From positions 3,224,001 to 3,288,000 of the forward strand of contig JAPFFF010000011.1 of assembly GCA_039105265.1 (NCBI GenBank): DNA of 64,000 nt. Direction: 5' to 3'. Under the pieces are notes generated by a model. That model saw only the letters and a list, made by a program, of their open reading frames with translations. It ran no database searches and was not told where the DNA came from. The stretch comes from Tritrichomonas musculus. Lineage: Eukaryota > Parabasalia > Tritrichomonadida > Tritrichomonadidae. This document shows positions 1 to 7,990 of this stretch, piece after piece. Both the position numbers and the translations under genes were made by a program. Numbering within the stretch: the stretch's first letter is position 1; each line of letters starts with the position of its first letter.

Positions 1-674
1 GCAAAGTCATCATTCCAGGATTTAAGTTGGAAAAAGTTCATATATGGTGCAGTATACTCCCAATCTCGTTCATTCTTACTATTGTTATAGTAGTATTTAT
101 GGTTCCCTGCTTTATTTCTTTCTGTATAAATGATTTCATGAAAACCATTTTTATCATAGTATCCATCGGTTTGTATATCTCTATCCTGTATATCATCATC
201 ATTTTGAACAAATTTGTCTAATTTAGAAGTTCTAATGTATGACTTGAATGCACGATTAACTGCATCAAAAAATCCACGTAAATCTCCATCGACTGACACC
301 CAATCAATGACTTTGAAGCACCCATATTCATGATTTGAACCAGTTATATAGTCTTCTTTTAGTGTTCCATCATTCCATGTTCCACCACAAACAAACTCAT
401 ATGTTTTCTTATGTATCTTATATATTTCAATCTCTACTTCCATTTTGCGTCTTCTCTTAATGATATGTGCTGAACGAACGCCAACAATAGATTCCCCTTT
501 GTTTGCAGTTGACCATTCTGGTGGGAAATTAAACCAATACCTATTAAACTTAGCTTTATCATGTTGAGCATCCTCAAGGAAGTAGGCTGTTTCGATTGGA
601 AGAGGTGTATTACCATCATTAACTATATTATCTCGATTAGGATATAAAGTGTTAACACTTGGTGGTAATTCCAT
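1..674 (-). CDS. Maverick capsid-like protein, N-terminal 224 residues
   Basis: The frame is open from an ATG at 674-672 to the left edge, so 224 residues are seen and the C-terminus is outside. It begins MELPPSVNTLYPNR and has a conserved-looking stretch near residues 46-75 (RYWFNFPPEW, then a Val-Gly-Val-Arg segment and a basic KRRRK). I see no catalytic motif. Position beside the protease gene on the same strand suggests one of the two capsid proteins of the element; which one cannot be told. Residues 165-170 (RDIQTD) resemble an LC8 dynein light chain-binding motif that recurs in the neighbouring genes. The protease gene ends 25 bp upstream on the same strand. Confidence 0.6.
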   Translation of the reverse strand, partial: MELPPSVNTLYPNRDNIVNDGNTPLPIETAYFLEDAQHDKAKFNRYWFNFPPEWSTANKGESIVGVRSAHIIKRRRKMEVEIEIYKIHKKTYEFVCGGTWNDGTLKEDYITGSNHEYGCFKVIDWVSVDGDLRGFFDAVNRAFKSYIRTSKLDKFVQNDDDIQDRDIQTDGYYDKNGFHEIIYTERNKAGNHKYYYNNSKNERDWEYTAPYMNFFQLKSWNDDF

Positions 675-698
675 TTCGAGTTGAATAAAAAGTCTTTA

Positions 699-2279
699 TT
701 AATATACAACACCTGTTTCTAATTCATTGTTTTGAAGTTCTCGAAGTATTCTCTTTCTAATATCTGGCATATTGCGTTGTTTAAACTTACCATTTCCTTC
801 ATGCAAAAAGGTACGACAAGATTCCATTAGAAACACTCCACAATCCTTGTTATTCCTTTGACTAGGTACATCATAATATTTTGCTTTTAACTTACCTGTT
901 CCTGAAATATTGATCCACTTATTAAGTGTCTTTACCTCTGGTGCCATTGACTTATTCTCAGAGTCATAGCATTCGATTATTTTCTTTGGATATCGAACAA
1001 TACATAAAACCCAATGTTCTCCATCTGAGCAAATGGGGACAAATACTTTATCGAAATGTGTAAATGACTGTTTACCTGAGATAGGACTTTTCATCAGTTC
1101 ATGTATTTTTTCCATATCATTAGTCTCATATGCCATAGAAAGGAGGGTATAAAATGCAGTAGGTACAACCAATATTTTCTTTTTATCAAACTCTGCTTCA
1201 TTTTGACCAGGTTGTTTATTCAATCTCTTTCCTTTGTTATATAGAAGTTTCAAGTAGTCATCAATAACATCTTCTTCTATATTTTCATCATTGACTAAAC
1301 TCCTCCAATCATGAATTTTATGACGTCTTTGGTCTACTGTAAACTCTCCTGTCTTCTGTGGTGTCATACGGGGTTCTCTTGGAGGAGGACTAGTACCTCG
1401 AGAGGTATGTGATGATGGAAACTGTGGAGGTGGTGATGAAGGAGGAGGAGGTGGTGGAGGTGGTGGAGGTGAAGGTGAACGAGAAGGAGGAGGAGGTGGA
1501 GGTGAAGGTGAACGAGGTCGTTTTGATTTTTTCTTATGTTGTTTTGATTTTTTCTTAGGTCTATCATCCTCGTCTAAATTTGTACTACTTTGAAGTAAAA
1601 GTTGAATTCTGTTTTGATTTTGATCCCTTGTTGGTGGCTCAACATTTGTGGGTCGGTTCCTACCGATTTTCCTAAGGTTAAGATGATAATCATTTCGATT
1701 TAAAGTTGGAGGTCTGGGTAATGGAGCCAATTCTGGTATATCATCTGTTTGAATACCTCTAGTTTTATATTCTTTCTTATCACTTTTCAATGTTCTTTCT
1801 TTCATCTGCTCTCTCAGTTCTCTAGCTGCTTGTTTTTCCTCCTCAGTCTTCATTCGAGATATCCTTATGTTGATAATATCATAATGTAATTTTATCTCTG
1901 TTAATATACCTTGATCTGATTCTTGGAGAGTATATTGATATGGCTTTAATACTGTTATGTAATGCCCATGTTCATCTTTATCATCTTGATTTTTCTTAAT
2001 CGCAAACACACAACCTGTAAATTTTGCTCTTGGTCTCTCTCTCTTGAGTCTATTAGCAAATTCAAGTACGTCTTTAAAAGCTATACTAGTATTTAAATAT
2101 GTCTCATATAATTTTTGTAGATTTATTTGATTATTAGAGAACTTCCATATAGTTTGACCCAAACCTCTTGTTAATCTTGCAACATCTCTATCAACTAGTT
2201 TAGGTCGAAATTTAATAGTACCTTGTAGTAGTTGTATTTTATTGTTAGGTTTAGTTTGTGTACCTACATCACTTGTCAT
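699..2279 (-). CDS. Maverick cysteine protease, adenain/Ulp1 (C48) type
   Basis: 526 residues. The C-terminal domain (about 365-510) has the Ulp1/adenain arrangement: His422 in GEHWVL, Asp439 in CYDSE, Gln474 in VPSQ for the oxyanion hole and Cys480 in KDCGVF. In Polintons and adenoviruses this enzyme matures capsid proteins. The N-terminal half is helical and charged. It is followed by a Lys/Arg cluster (242-256), which could serve as a nuclear localisation signal, and by a proline-rich linker (258-285) made of two Pro runs separated by Ser/Arg. Two LC8-like motifs are present: VGTQTK at 5-10 and GIQTDD at 175-180. All catalytic residues are present and the frame is intact, so the protein should be functional. 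Confidence 0.85.
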   Translation of the reverse strand: MTSDVGTQTKPNNKIQLLQGTIKFRPKLVDRDVARLTRGLGQTIWKFSNNQINLQKLYETYLNTSIAFKDVLEFANRLKRERPRAKFTGCVFAIKKNQDDKDEHGHYITVLKPYQYTLQESDQGILTEIKLHYDIINIRISRMKTEEEKQAARELREQMKERTLKSDKKEYKTRGIQTDDIPELAPLPRPPTLNRNDYHLNLRKIGRNRPTNVEPPTRDQNQNRIQLLLQSSTNLDEDDRPKKKSKQHKKKSKRPRSPSPPPPPPSRSPSPPPPPPPPPPSSPPPQFPSSHTSRGTSPPPREPRMTPQKTGEFTVDQRRHKIHDWRSLVNDENIEEDVIDDYLKLLYNKGKRLNKQPGQNEAEFDKKKILVVPTAFYTLLSMAYETNDMEKIHELMKSPISGKQSFTHFDKVFVPICSDGEHWVLCIVRYPKKIIECYDSENKSMAPEVKTLNKWINISGTGKLKAKYYDVPSQRNNKDCGVFLMESCRTFLHEGNGKFKQRNMPDIRKRILRELQNNELETGVVY

Positions 2280-2346
2280 TTAAAAATCAAATAAAAGAAA
2301 GAAGAAGAAGATGTTGTTTATTTCATTTTTTTTTATTTCTGTATAA

Positions 2347-2610
2347 ATGGCTTATTTCATGACCATAAAAGAGCGTATATATATCCTCTATAAAATAGTA
2401 TCTTACCTCTATGATTATAGATGTGAGACTAATGAGGGAGTATGTAATATTTTAATTAATAAGATAAAAGAGTTAGCTGCTGAGTATTTCGAACCTGAAT
2501 TTCTTGGTGTAATGATGAAAGATGGTGATTTGGAATTTATCGACCAAATAGAACATTTTGCCTTTGAGTTCTTAGAGTACCAAATATCTAATCTGCCCTC
2601 GCATTTATAA
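2347..2610 (+). CDS. Small Maverick protein of unknown function
   Basis: 87 residues from an ATG 67 bp beyond the divergent protease gene. It is acidic and probably helical, with no recognisable motif, signal peptide or membrane segment. Its last 23 bases overlap the 3' end of the convergent HNH gene. Placement inside the element and a clean frame support a real gene, but it could be spurious. Confidence 0.4.
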   Translation: MAYFMTIKERIYILYKIVSYLYDYRCETNEGVCNILINKIKELAAEYFEPEFLGVMMKDGDLEFIDQIEHFAFEFLEYQISNLPSHL

Positions 2611-2923
2611 TTTTGGGCATATCCCTGTTATAGTTACTATCAGTTGGGGTTACCCATCTTAAGTTGCTTAGATGGTAGTCAGCCCTATTCCTATTGATAT
2701 GGTCTACCTCTATTTTATGTTGTGGGTCATCATTAGGTATGAACTGTCTTGCTATAAGTACATGTTTCAAGTAGTAGTTGCCATTTAGACATACTCGTAT
2801 ATACCCCTTTATATGTTTTGCATCTTTGCATATAAAATGATTACTCTTACGTCTTATAGTAAAGGGGTACCTATTCAGTATCTCATAGTCGTTAGTAAAG
2901 CCTTTGAGTGGCACAAATGACAT
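2588..2923 (-). CDS. HNH homing-type endonuclease
   Basis: 111 residues. The C-terminal half carries the HNH pattern of phage and Maverick nucleases: KHVLIARQFIPND, then VDHINRNRADYHLSNLRWVT and SNYN, with His75, Asn87 and Asn97/Asn99 as the likely active-site residues. The N-terminal 45 residues resemble the short DNA-recognition region that precedes HNH in NUMOD4-type proteins. Such enzymes nick or cut DNA and often travel as selfish genes inside large viruses. Its ATG (2923-2921) overlaps the ATG of the divergent gene that starts at 2917, so the two share the bases ATGACAT. Confidence 0.75.
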   Translation of the reverse strand: MSFVPLKGFTNDYEILNRYPFTIRRKSNHFICKDAKHIKGYIRVCLNGNYYLKHVLIARQFIPNDDPQHKIEVDHINRNRADYHLSNLRWVTPTDSNYNRDMPKIINARAD

Positions 2924-3267
2924 TTACTCACTTTTTAAATGATTCATTTCATTTTTATTTTCGTATGAACAAGTGGGGGAAAATCATTGTTGATAGAATT
3001 GATAATAATGAACCTCGTCATTATCCTCTTGATGACAAAGAAAGAAACATTACCAAGTTCCCAAAGAAAAAAAAGCGAGTGGGCTTGTATAAAAACTATA
3101 AGGAACATCAAGAAGAAGAAGAAGAAGAAATGTTTATAGTGACAGAGTGTCATTTTATTCCCTATGAATATAAAGAGATAGGTGTTCAAACTGAAGACCT
3201 TTGGGATGTAGGTGTTCAAACTAATGCTGAACTACCTCATATAGAAGAACTACTTAGTAAAATCTAA
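2917..3267 (+). CDS. Small Maverick protein with two LC8-like motifs
   Basis: 116 residues from the ATG at 2917; an upstream in-frame GTG was not used. A basic patch (50-54) is followed by a run of six or seven Glu (65-71) and an acidic C-terminal half. Residues 89-94 (GVQTED) and 99-104 (GVQTNA) are tandem copies of a TQT-like motif spaced ten residues apart, the layout of multivalent LC8 dynein light chain ligands. No enzymatic motif is seen. It starts head-to-head with the HNH gene, with overlapping start codons. Confidence 0.5.
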   Translation: MTFTHFLNDSFHFYFRMNKWGKIIVDRIDNNEPRHYPLDDKERNITKFPKKKKRVGLYKNYKEHQEEEEEEMFIVTECHFIPYEYKEIGVQTEDLWDVGVQTNAELPHIEELLSKI

Positions 3268-3316
3268 CTTCTTTTATTTTAATTTTTGTTGTAGTAGGTA
3301 CGAGATTCTCGGGGCA

Positions 3317-3382
3317 GGTACCTGTGCCGTTTCATAGATGGGCGGTTGTGGGGTGGGGTACCTGTGCCGTTTCATTGATGGG
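3317..3382. repeat. GC-rich direct repeat near the Maverick border
   Basis: Two copies of a roughly 26-bp unit (GGTACCTGTGCCGTTTCAT, then one variable base and GATGGG) begin at 3317 and 3357, a 40-bp period. The first copy includes the perfect palindrome CAGGTACCTG. A further GC-rich patch with GGGG and CCCC arms lies at about 3486-3502. The block is much richer in GC than its surroundings and may belong to the element's terminal region. Confidence 0.6.
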
Positions 3383-3405
3383 GAGCAGTAGTGAGAACAA
3401 GAATA

Positions 3406-3466
3406 TTTTTTTCTTTTTCTTTTCTTTTTTTCTTTTTTTTTCTTTTCTTTTTTTTCTTTTTCTTTT
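3406..3466. repeat. Polypyrimidine T/C tract
   Basis: Sixty-one bases made only of T with scattered C. A low-complexity tract, not coding. Confidence 0.9.
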
Positions 3467-3543
3467 ATGACGAGTTCGTGTTGACGCGTGGGGTGCCAGC
3501 CCCAGCGGAAACCGACTCGTATATACTACTAAAATGGATAATT

Positions 3544-5446
3544 GATTTGAGCTGGCGAAGATGATTTGAGTGAATAATGTTATCCTGATGTTGAATAAAA
3601 TCAACTTATATAACTACAAGGACAACCATATACAAGTGAGATTAATTTCTGTAATAAATTGGTTTAGTTTATTAAAATGAATTTTTATATATAATATAAA
3701 ATATTCAAAGCAAATATTCAAAAAGTTTTGACATGACCATTTATTATTTGAAAAAGTTACCGTTTTTTATATACGGTAAATTCAACTCCATTCGCCTTAA
3801 TTCCTAAATTCGGCATAAACTATTTAAAAATAGGTGATGTAGCCGTAGTTTACAAAACCGCCGAAGGGTTAATCATTGTTTAAAAAAATTGTTATGAGAT
3901 TATGTTTCAAATGAAACTTTTGAAAAAGTCCGCGTAAAAAAAGATTTATAAAGTTATAATTAAATTTATATCAATGTATAACACAAATAACACGATATGT
4001 ACTTCATTGTTTAAAAAAAATTGTAATGAGATTATATTTCGAATGAAACCTTTGAAAAAAGTTCGAATATAAAGATTTAATTAGCTATATCAGCCTATAT
4101 TACAATTTGCAGATCATAATATAATGAGTATGGATGGCTATTAGCATTTTTTAAAAATAGATTTATATTGAATTTTTTTCTGATATTTATTGAAAATTTC
4201 TTAGAATAACTAAAAAAGGTAAAATATATATTTATTTAAGAAAATATTTTATATAGTTTATTTTTTTCGTAATTATAAAATATATAAAAATATTTTTACA
4301 TTTTAGTAAAAAATATACCTTTAAATTCTTTTCTAACATAAAAAAATCATTAAGTATACACGCTCCCCTTAACCACCTTGAAAATTTCCGTAACGTATTT
4401 AAAAACTCTGTATCAGAGTTGTAATATGATTTGAGAATATCTCTCAAAATTCACTGAAAATTGAGATATAGGTCCCAAATTTTTTGAATTAATTGAAATT
4501 ATTAAATAAATTTTTCAGATAAAAAACGATTAATTTTTTTTTATAGATTCTAATATTCAATAAAAATATTAATATTTTGAATATAAATGCAGATTCATGT
4601 AATTATATATATATTATTAAAATTATATTTTTATTTTAATAAGATATTTATTCAAATTTTATCAAAATAAAAATAGATTAATATAAAAAGAGAGATATGG
4701 TTATAAATTGACCTTATAATGTTATTTTTATGTATTTTATTATAATAACAAAGGATTACATTAGATTTATTTATTAATTTGTTATTTATTTTTATATATA
4801 TAATTTATTTAAAAATTATATTAAATGTACATATATAATTGATCAAGAAATATATATAATAAATAATACATACTTTCAATGATATTCAATTTTCAATAAT
4901 TAGCAAGAAAATAATTTATTGAAATTCTAATCGTCTAACGAGTAAATTGTGAGTTTTTCCTTCAAATAATTTGAAAGAATTGAATCTATCGTTCGAATTT
5001 TTTTGGCGAGGTTCGTTTTCTCGCCAAATACCTGATAAATAATATTTTTGATAAATAATTGTTAATATATAATACTATTTTTTTTTCCAATCTAAAATTT
5101 TGGAGTTGAAATTGAGTTCTATTTACGAATATTTCATTTTTAAAAAATACATTATTTTTTGCTGAACAAATAACTGATTTGCTATTAATAAACATCAAAT
5201 GATTTATCTATTTAATTTATTTAATTACCATTAATTTTTTCAGAATGATTTAAATTTGATTTTTCATATACTGCTTTAATAGCACTTTTTATTATTATTA
5301 TATATTATAAAATAATGTTATTATTTATATTCAAATGTTTAATTGTTTATATATTGTTTTTTTTATGAGTTATATATAAATTATTGACTTCAAAAAAATA
5401 TCTCAATTAATTTGAATAATCTCATAGAATCGGTCAGACTGCTCTG
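3544..5446. other. AT-rich intergenic region
   Basis: No supportable gene in 1.9 kb. It holds an imperfect 60-bp direct repeat (3873 and 4004), a short hairpin at 3757-3779 (TTACCGT against ACGGTAA) and an interrupted two-arm hairpin at 3809-3865. It may include decayed Maverick terminal sequence, but no inverted repeat was found. Confidence 0.6.
3873..4066. repeat. Imperfect direct repeat pair
   Basis: Copy 1 spans about 3873-3934 and copy 2 about 4004-4066. Both begin TCATTGTTTAAAAAAA and continue through ATGAGATTAT to GAATGAAAC/CAAATGAAAC and TTTGAAAAA. The period is about 131 bp. Function unknown. Confidence 0.7.
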
Positions 5447-5448
5447 TA

Positions 5449-5492
5449 AAGTAACGGGATTAAGTGGTCATCGCTGGTATTAAGTAGTCATC
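5449..5492 (+). repeat. Left terminal inverted repeat of the pogo-like transposon
   Basis: Starts AAGTAACGGGATTAAGTGG. It contains two copies of a TTAAGTGGTCATC-like unit 21 bp apart (the second has A for G), which probably act as a doubled transposase-binding site. Confidence 0.93.
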
Positions 5493-5725
5493 ATCTTTAA
5501 TAAAAAGTGATTATTTATTCAATTTTTCAAATAATTTTATCAATGGGTCATCTATAGAATCTTCTCAAATTAGTATAGTTTTATAATTTGAGAGGGAGAT
5601 AAATTTGAGATTTCTGATAAAATATTTTCTCAATTTTTTTTTTTTTATTTGAAAATTTTAATTCAAATTTTTTATCTTTAATTCAATTTTATTTTTAATA
5701 TTTTCCCATCTCAGCAACAAGCAGC

Positions 5726-7162
5726 ATGAAAAAGCAAATGATTCCAGCTTTGCCGATAATAAATGAATTTGTTGGGACCCCAGAAGAGGTTTCTGAATTC
5801 CAAATTGCTATTAACCGAAATGATTTTCAACAATCTACAACATTCCGTCAGCAAATAGGAATAATTTGTATGCATTTGCATAATGATTTCATCAACGTAT
5901 CTTATTCGCGGATTGGCGCTTTATTTGGAAAAAATAAAGATTGTGTTAGGAATCAGCATGACAGATATAAATTTGGTAAAAACAAAGATGGAAGACCATT
6001 TAAATTAACAAATTTTGAAATGAATGCTATCGTTCAACGGATTTTGGAATACCATACAAATCCTGGCTTTCCGATTTACCCTGGTTATGATGACATTGAA
6101 GAATTCATCATCCAAAGATTTAACAAAACAGTTAAAAGTGACACCATTCGTCATTTAATAAATAGAAACTTTCGTCAATTATTCAAGAATGTTATAGGGA
6201 AACCAATGGAATTAAAACGAATGGAAGCCAATATATATGAAATTGATGAAAATTTAAATCAACTGGCCCAAAAAATAGAAGGAGTTCATTTCCAATTTGT
6301 GATAAATATTGATGAAATAGGAAATCAAGACTTTAGTGATGCCGAATTAAAAACATTAATAGTTCCTGCGAATTATCCAATGCAATATGCACCGTACTCA
6401 GTAGATCGTTCTGTGAAAAGATCTTCATGCATAGCAGCGATTTCTCCAGGTGGAATCGTTGCAATTCCTCAAATTGCAGTTGTTAGAGAAACGGTCGATA
6501 GTGAGGTTTACCAATACATTTCCTCAGATTCAGTTTCAGTCGTGCATACTCCTAAAGGTTTTGTAAATACTGATTCATTCAAGTATTGGTTTGAAAACCA
6601 ATTTTTACCAGGCCTTCGCTGTTTAAGACAGCGATTCAATTATTTTGGGAGAGCAGTGATCATCATGGACGGCCTTAAAGCACATGATAATATACTTAAT
6701 GAGATTGATATCTCAAATGAAAACATTATATTTCACTTTCTTGTTGCGCATGCAAGTGATCAGCAGCAGCCATTAGACCTAGTTCTTTTCGGTCTTATGA
6801 AGAGATACGAACAAAATTTTCAGAAAATTCCTGGAATTTCACAACAAAGCAATCAAATAATTAAAATCCATAATTGCTATTATAAAGCTGCGACCCCTTT
6901 TATATGCAAATCATCCTTTCAGGCTGCTGGAATAGTATCTAAATATCAAATAATTGAAGGAAATATCCATGAAGTTGCACACTTTGAATTAACTGAATGC
7001 AAAAAGGTACGGCATTATCAACAATCATATATAAATGAATTGATAATCAATGGAATTCCATTAACTGAAAACCAAAAAATCATTAATTTGCATTATATTC
7101 AGCAAGTAGCTCCTAAAAAGAGTGTAAGAATCCCTATTAAATATTTTTCTAATAAACAATAA
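5726..7162 (+). CDS. DDE transposase, pogo/Tigger-like
   Basis: 478 residues. The N-terminal part (about 40-150) is a helix-turn-helix DNA-binding region (SRIGALFGKNKDCVRNQ, then GRPFKLTNFE). The catalytic core follows the pogo DDD pattern: Asp196 in INIDEIG, Asp315 in IIMDGLKAH and Asp351 in QQPLDLVLFG; the QPLD-x-x-x-FG signature is typical of pogo relatives. The enzyme cuts at the terminal repeats and inserts at TA. The gene starts 234 bp inside the left repeat and ends 168 bp before the right one. No stop or frameshift is present and all three catalytic residues are kept. Confidence 0.92.
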   Translation: MKKQMIPALPIINEFVGTPEEVSEFQIAINRNDFQQSTTFRQQIGIICMHLHNDFINVSYSRIGALFGKNKDCVRNQHDRYKFGKNKDGRPFKLTNFEMNAIVQRILEYHTNPGFPIYPGYDDIEEFIIQRFNKTVKSDTIRHLINRNFRQLFKNVIGKPMELKRMEANIYEIDENLNQLAQKIEGVHFQFVINIDEIGNQDFSDAELKTLIVPANYPMQYAPYSVDRSVKRSSCIAAISPGGIVAIPQIAVVRETVDSEVYQYISSDSVSVVHTPKGFVNTDSFKYWFENQFLPGLRCLRQRFNYFGRAVIIMDGLKAHDNILNEIDISNENIIFHFLVAHASDQQQPLDLVLFGLMKRYEQNFQKIPGISQQSNQIIKIHNCYYKAATPFICKSSFQAAGIVSKYQIIEGNIHEVAHFELTECKKVRHYQQSYINELIINGIPLTENQKIINLHYIQQVAPKKSVRIPIKYFSNKQ

Positions 7163-7329
7163 GCAATTTTTTAATTTTTTTTATTTCTTTCTTGCAATAT
7201 TTTTAAAATTGAGAAGTTTGATAAATTTCAATAAATTCTTTCAAATTAATTTTTTCTTTCAAAATTTTGAGAATTTATCTTCTTTTTATTTTTAATTTTG
7301 AAAGTGTTGTTTCAAAAATTGAAAGATGC

Positions 7330-7373
7330 GATGACCACTTGATACCGCTGATGACCACTTAATCCTGTTACTT
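7330..7373 (-). repeat. Right terminal inverted repeat of the pogo-like transposon
   Basis: On the minus strand it starts AAGTAACAGGATTAAGTGG and matches the left end over all 44 positions with a handful of substitutions. It also holds the doubled TTAAGTGGTCATC unit. TA follows at 7374-7375. Confidence 0.93.
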
Positions 7374-7375
7374 TA

Positions 7376-7990
7376 TTTTAATATTTTCACTTTTTTCAAT
7401 TTTTCCTATTCAAAAAAATTCAATGACAACTGAAAAATAAAAACATATATTTAGCTGCGATCAACAAATAAATTGTATAAATAATTAATAATTCCAATTA
7501 ATATTTTGTCATAAATATTATATATCAAATAAAAGAATTTTATTTCAAACAAAACTCCACCCACCATAAAAAAAATTCAATAAAAAATTGAAAGTCTTTC
7601 AGTGGAATTTTGAAAGTTTTTTTGAAAAAAATTGAAAGTCTTTCAGTGAGTTTTCTCAAAAATGTCTGAGAATTTTTCTATATGTCTGAGATTCTTGGAA
7701 TTACGGTAATACTCGCATATGTTTTTCCTGTAATCAAATAATTGTCAAATACTTCCAAAAAATTCTGAGAGTTTAGCGTTGTAAATCCCTATATTCAATT
7801 CTTATATAATTAGTGGTTGTATAAACAAAACAATTTGAAAAGGTTTAAAGATATGAGATTTTAGATTATATTCTATTTTATTGACCAGTTTTATTTTGGA
7901 ATTTAGATTCTAAAAATTCAAATAATTCTTTCAAATTTTTATGAATTAAAACTTTAAAAATTGAATGAATAGACATTATATATATATTTG
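7376..7990. other. Intergenic region with a repeated dyad
   Basis: AT-rich, with no gene. A 20-bp unit containing the palindrome TGAAAGTCTTTCA occurs twice, at 7585-7604 and 7629-7648, about 350-400 bp upstream of the oxidoreductase gene. Confidence 0.6.

Larger units (their letters stand above)
1..3543. mobile_element. Maverick/Polinton-type element, one end (partial)
   Basis: A block of virus-like genes: a capsid-like gene leaving the left edge, a cysteine protease of the adenain/Ulp1 fold, an HNH nuclease and small genes. Maverick/Polinton elements are large self-replicating DNA transposons with capsid, packaging and protease genes, and they are abundant in trichomonads. Base composition changes near 3540, from moderate GC to very AT-rich non-coding DNA, so I place the border there. 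I did not identify a terminal inverted repeat or the 6-bp duplication, so the border is approximate. Integrase and polymerase genes would lie left of the window. Confidence 0.7.
5449..7373 (+). mobile_element. Intact pogo/Tc1-type DNA transposon
   Basis: A 1925-bp element bounded by 44-bp terminal inverted repeats and flanked on both sides by the dinucleotide TA (5447-5448 and 7374-7375), the target duplication of the Tc1/mariner/pogo superfamily. It contains one complete transposase gene. The left and right repeats differ at only a few positions and the gene is open, so the copy looks young and possibly active. Confidence 0.93.

Noticed and set aside
3332-3604. 90-codon minus-strand frame across the T/C tract
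   Set aside because: Lysine-rich run made by the polypyrimidine tract; no support.
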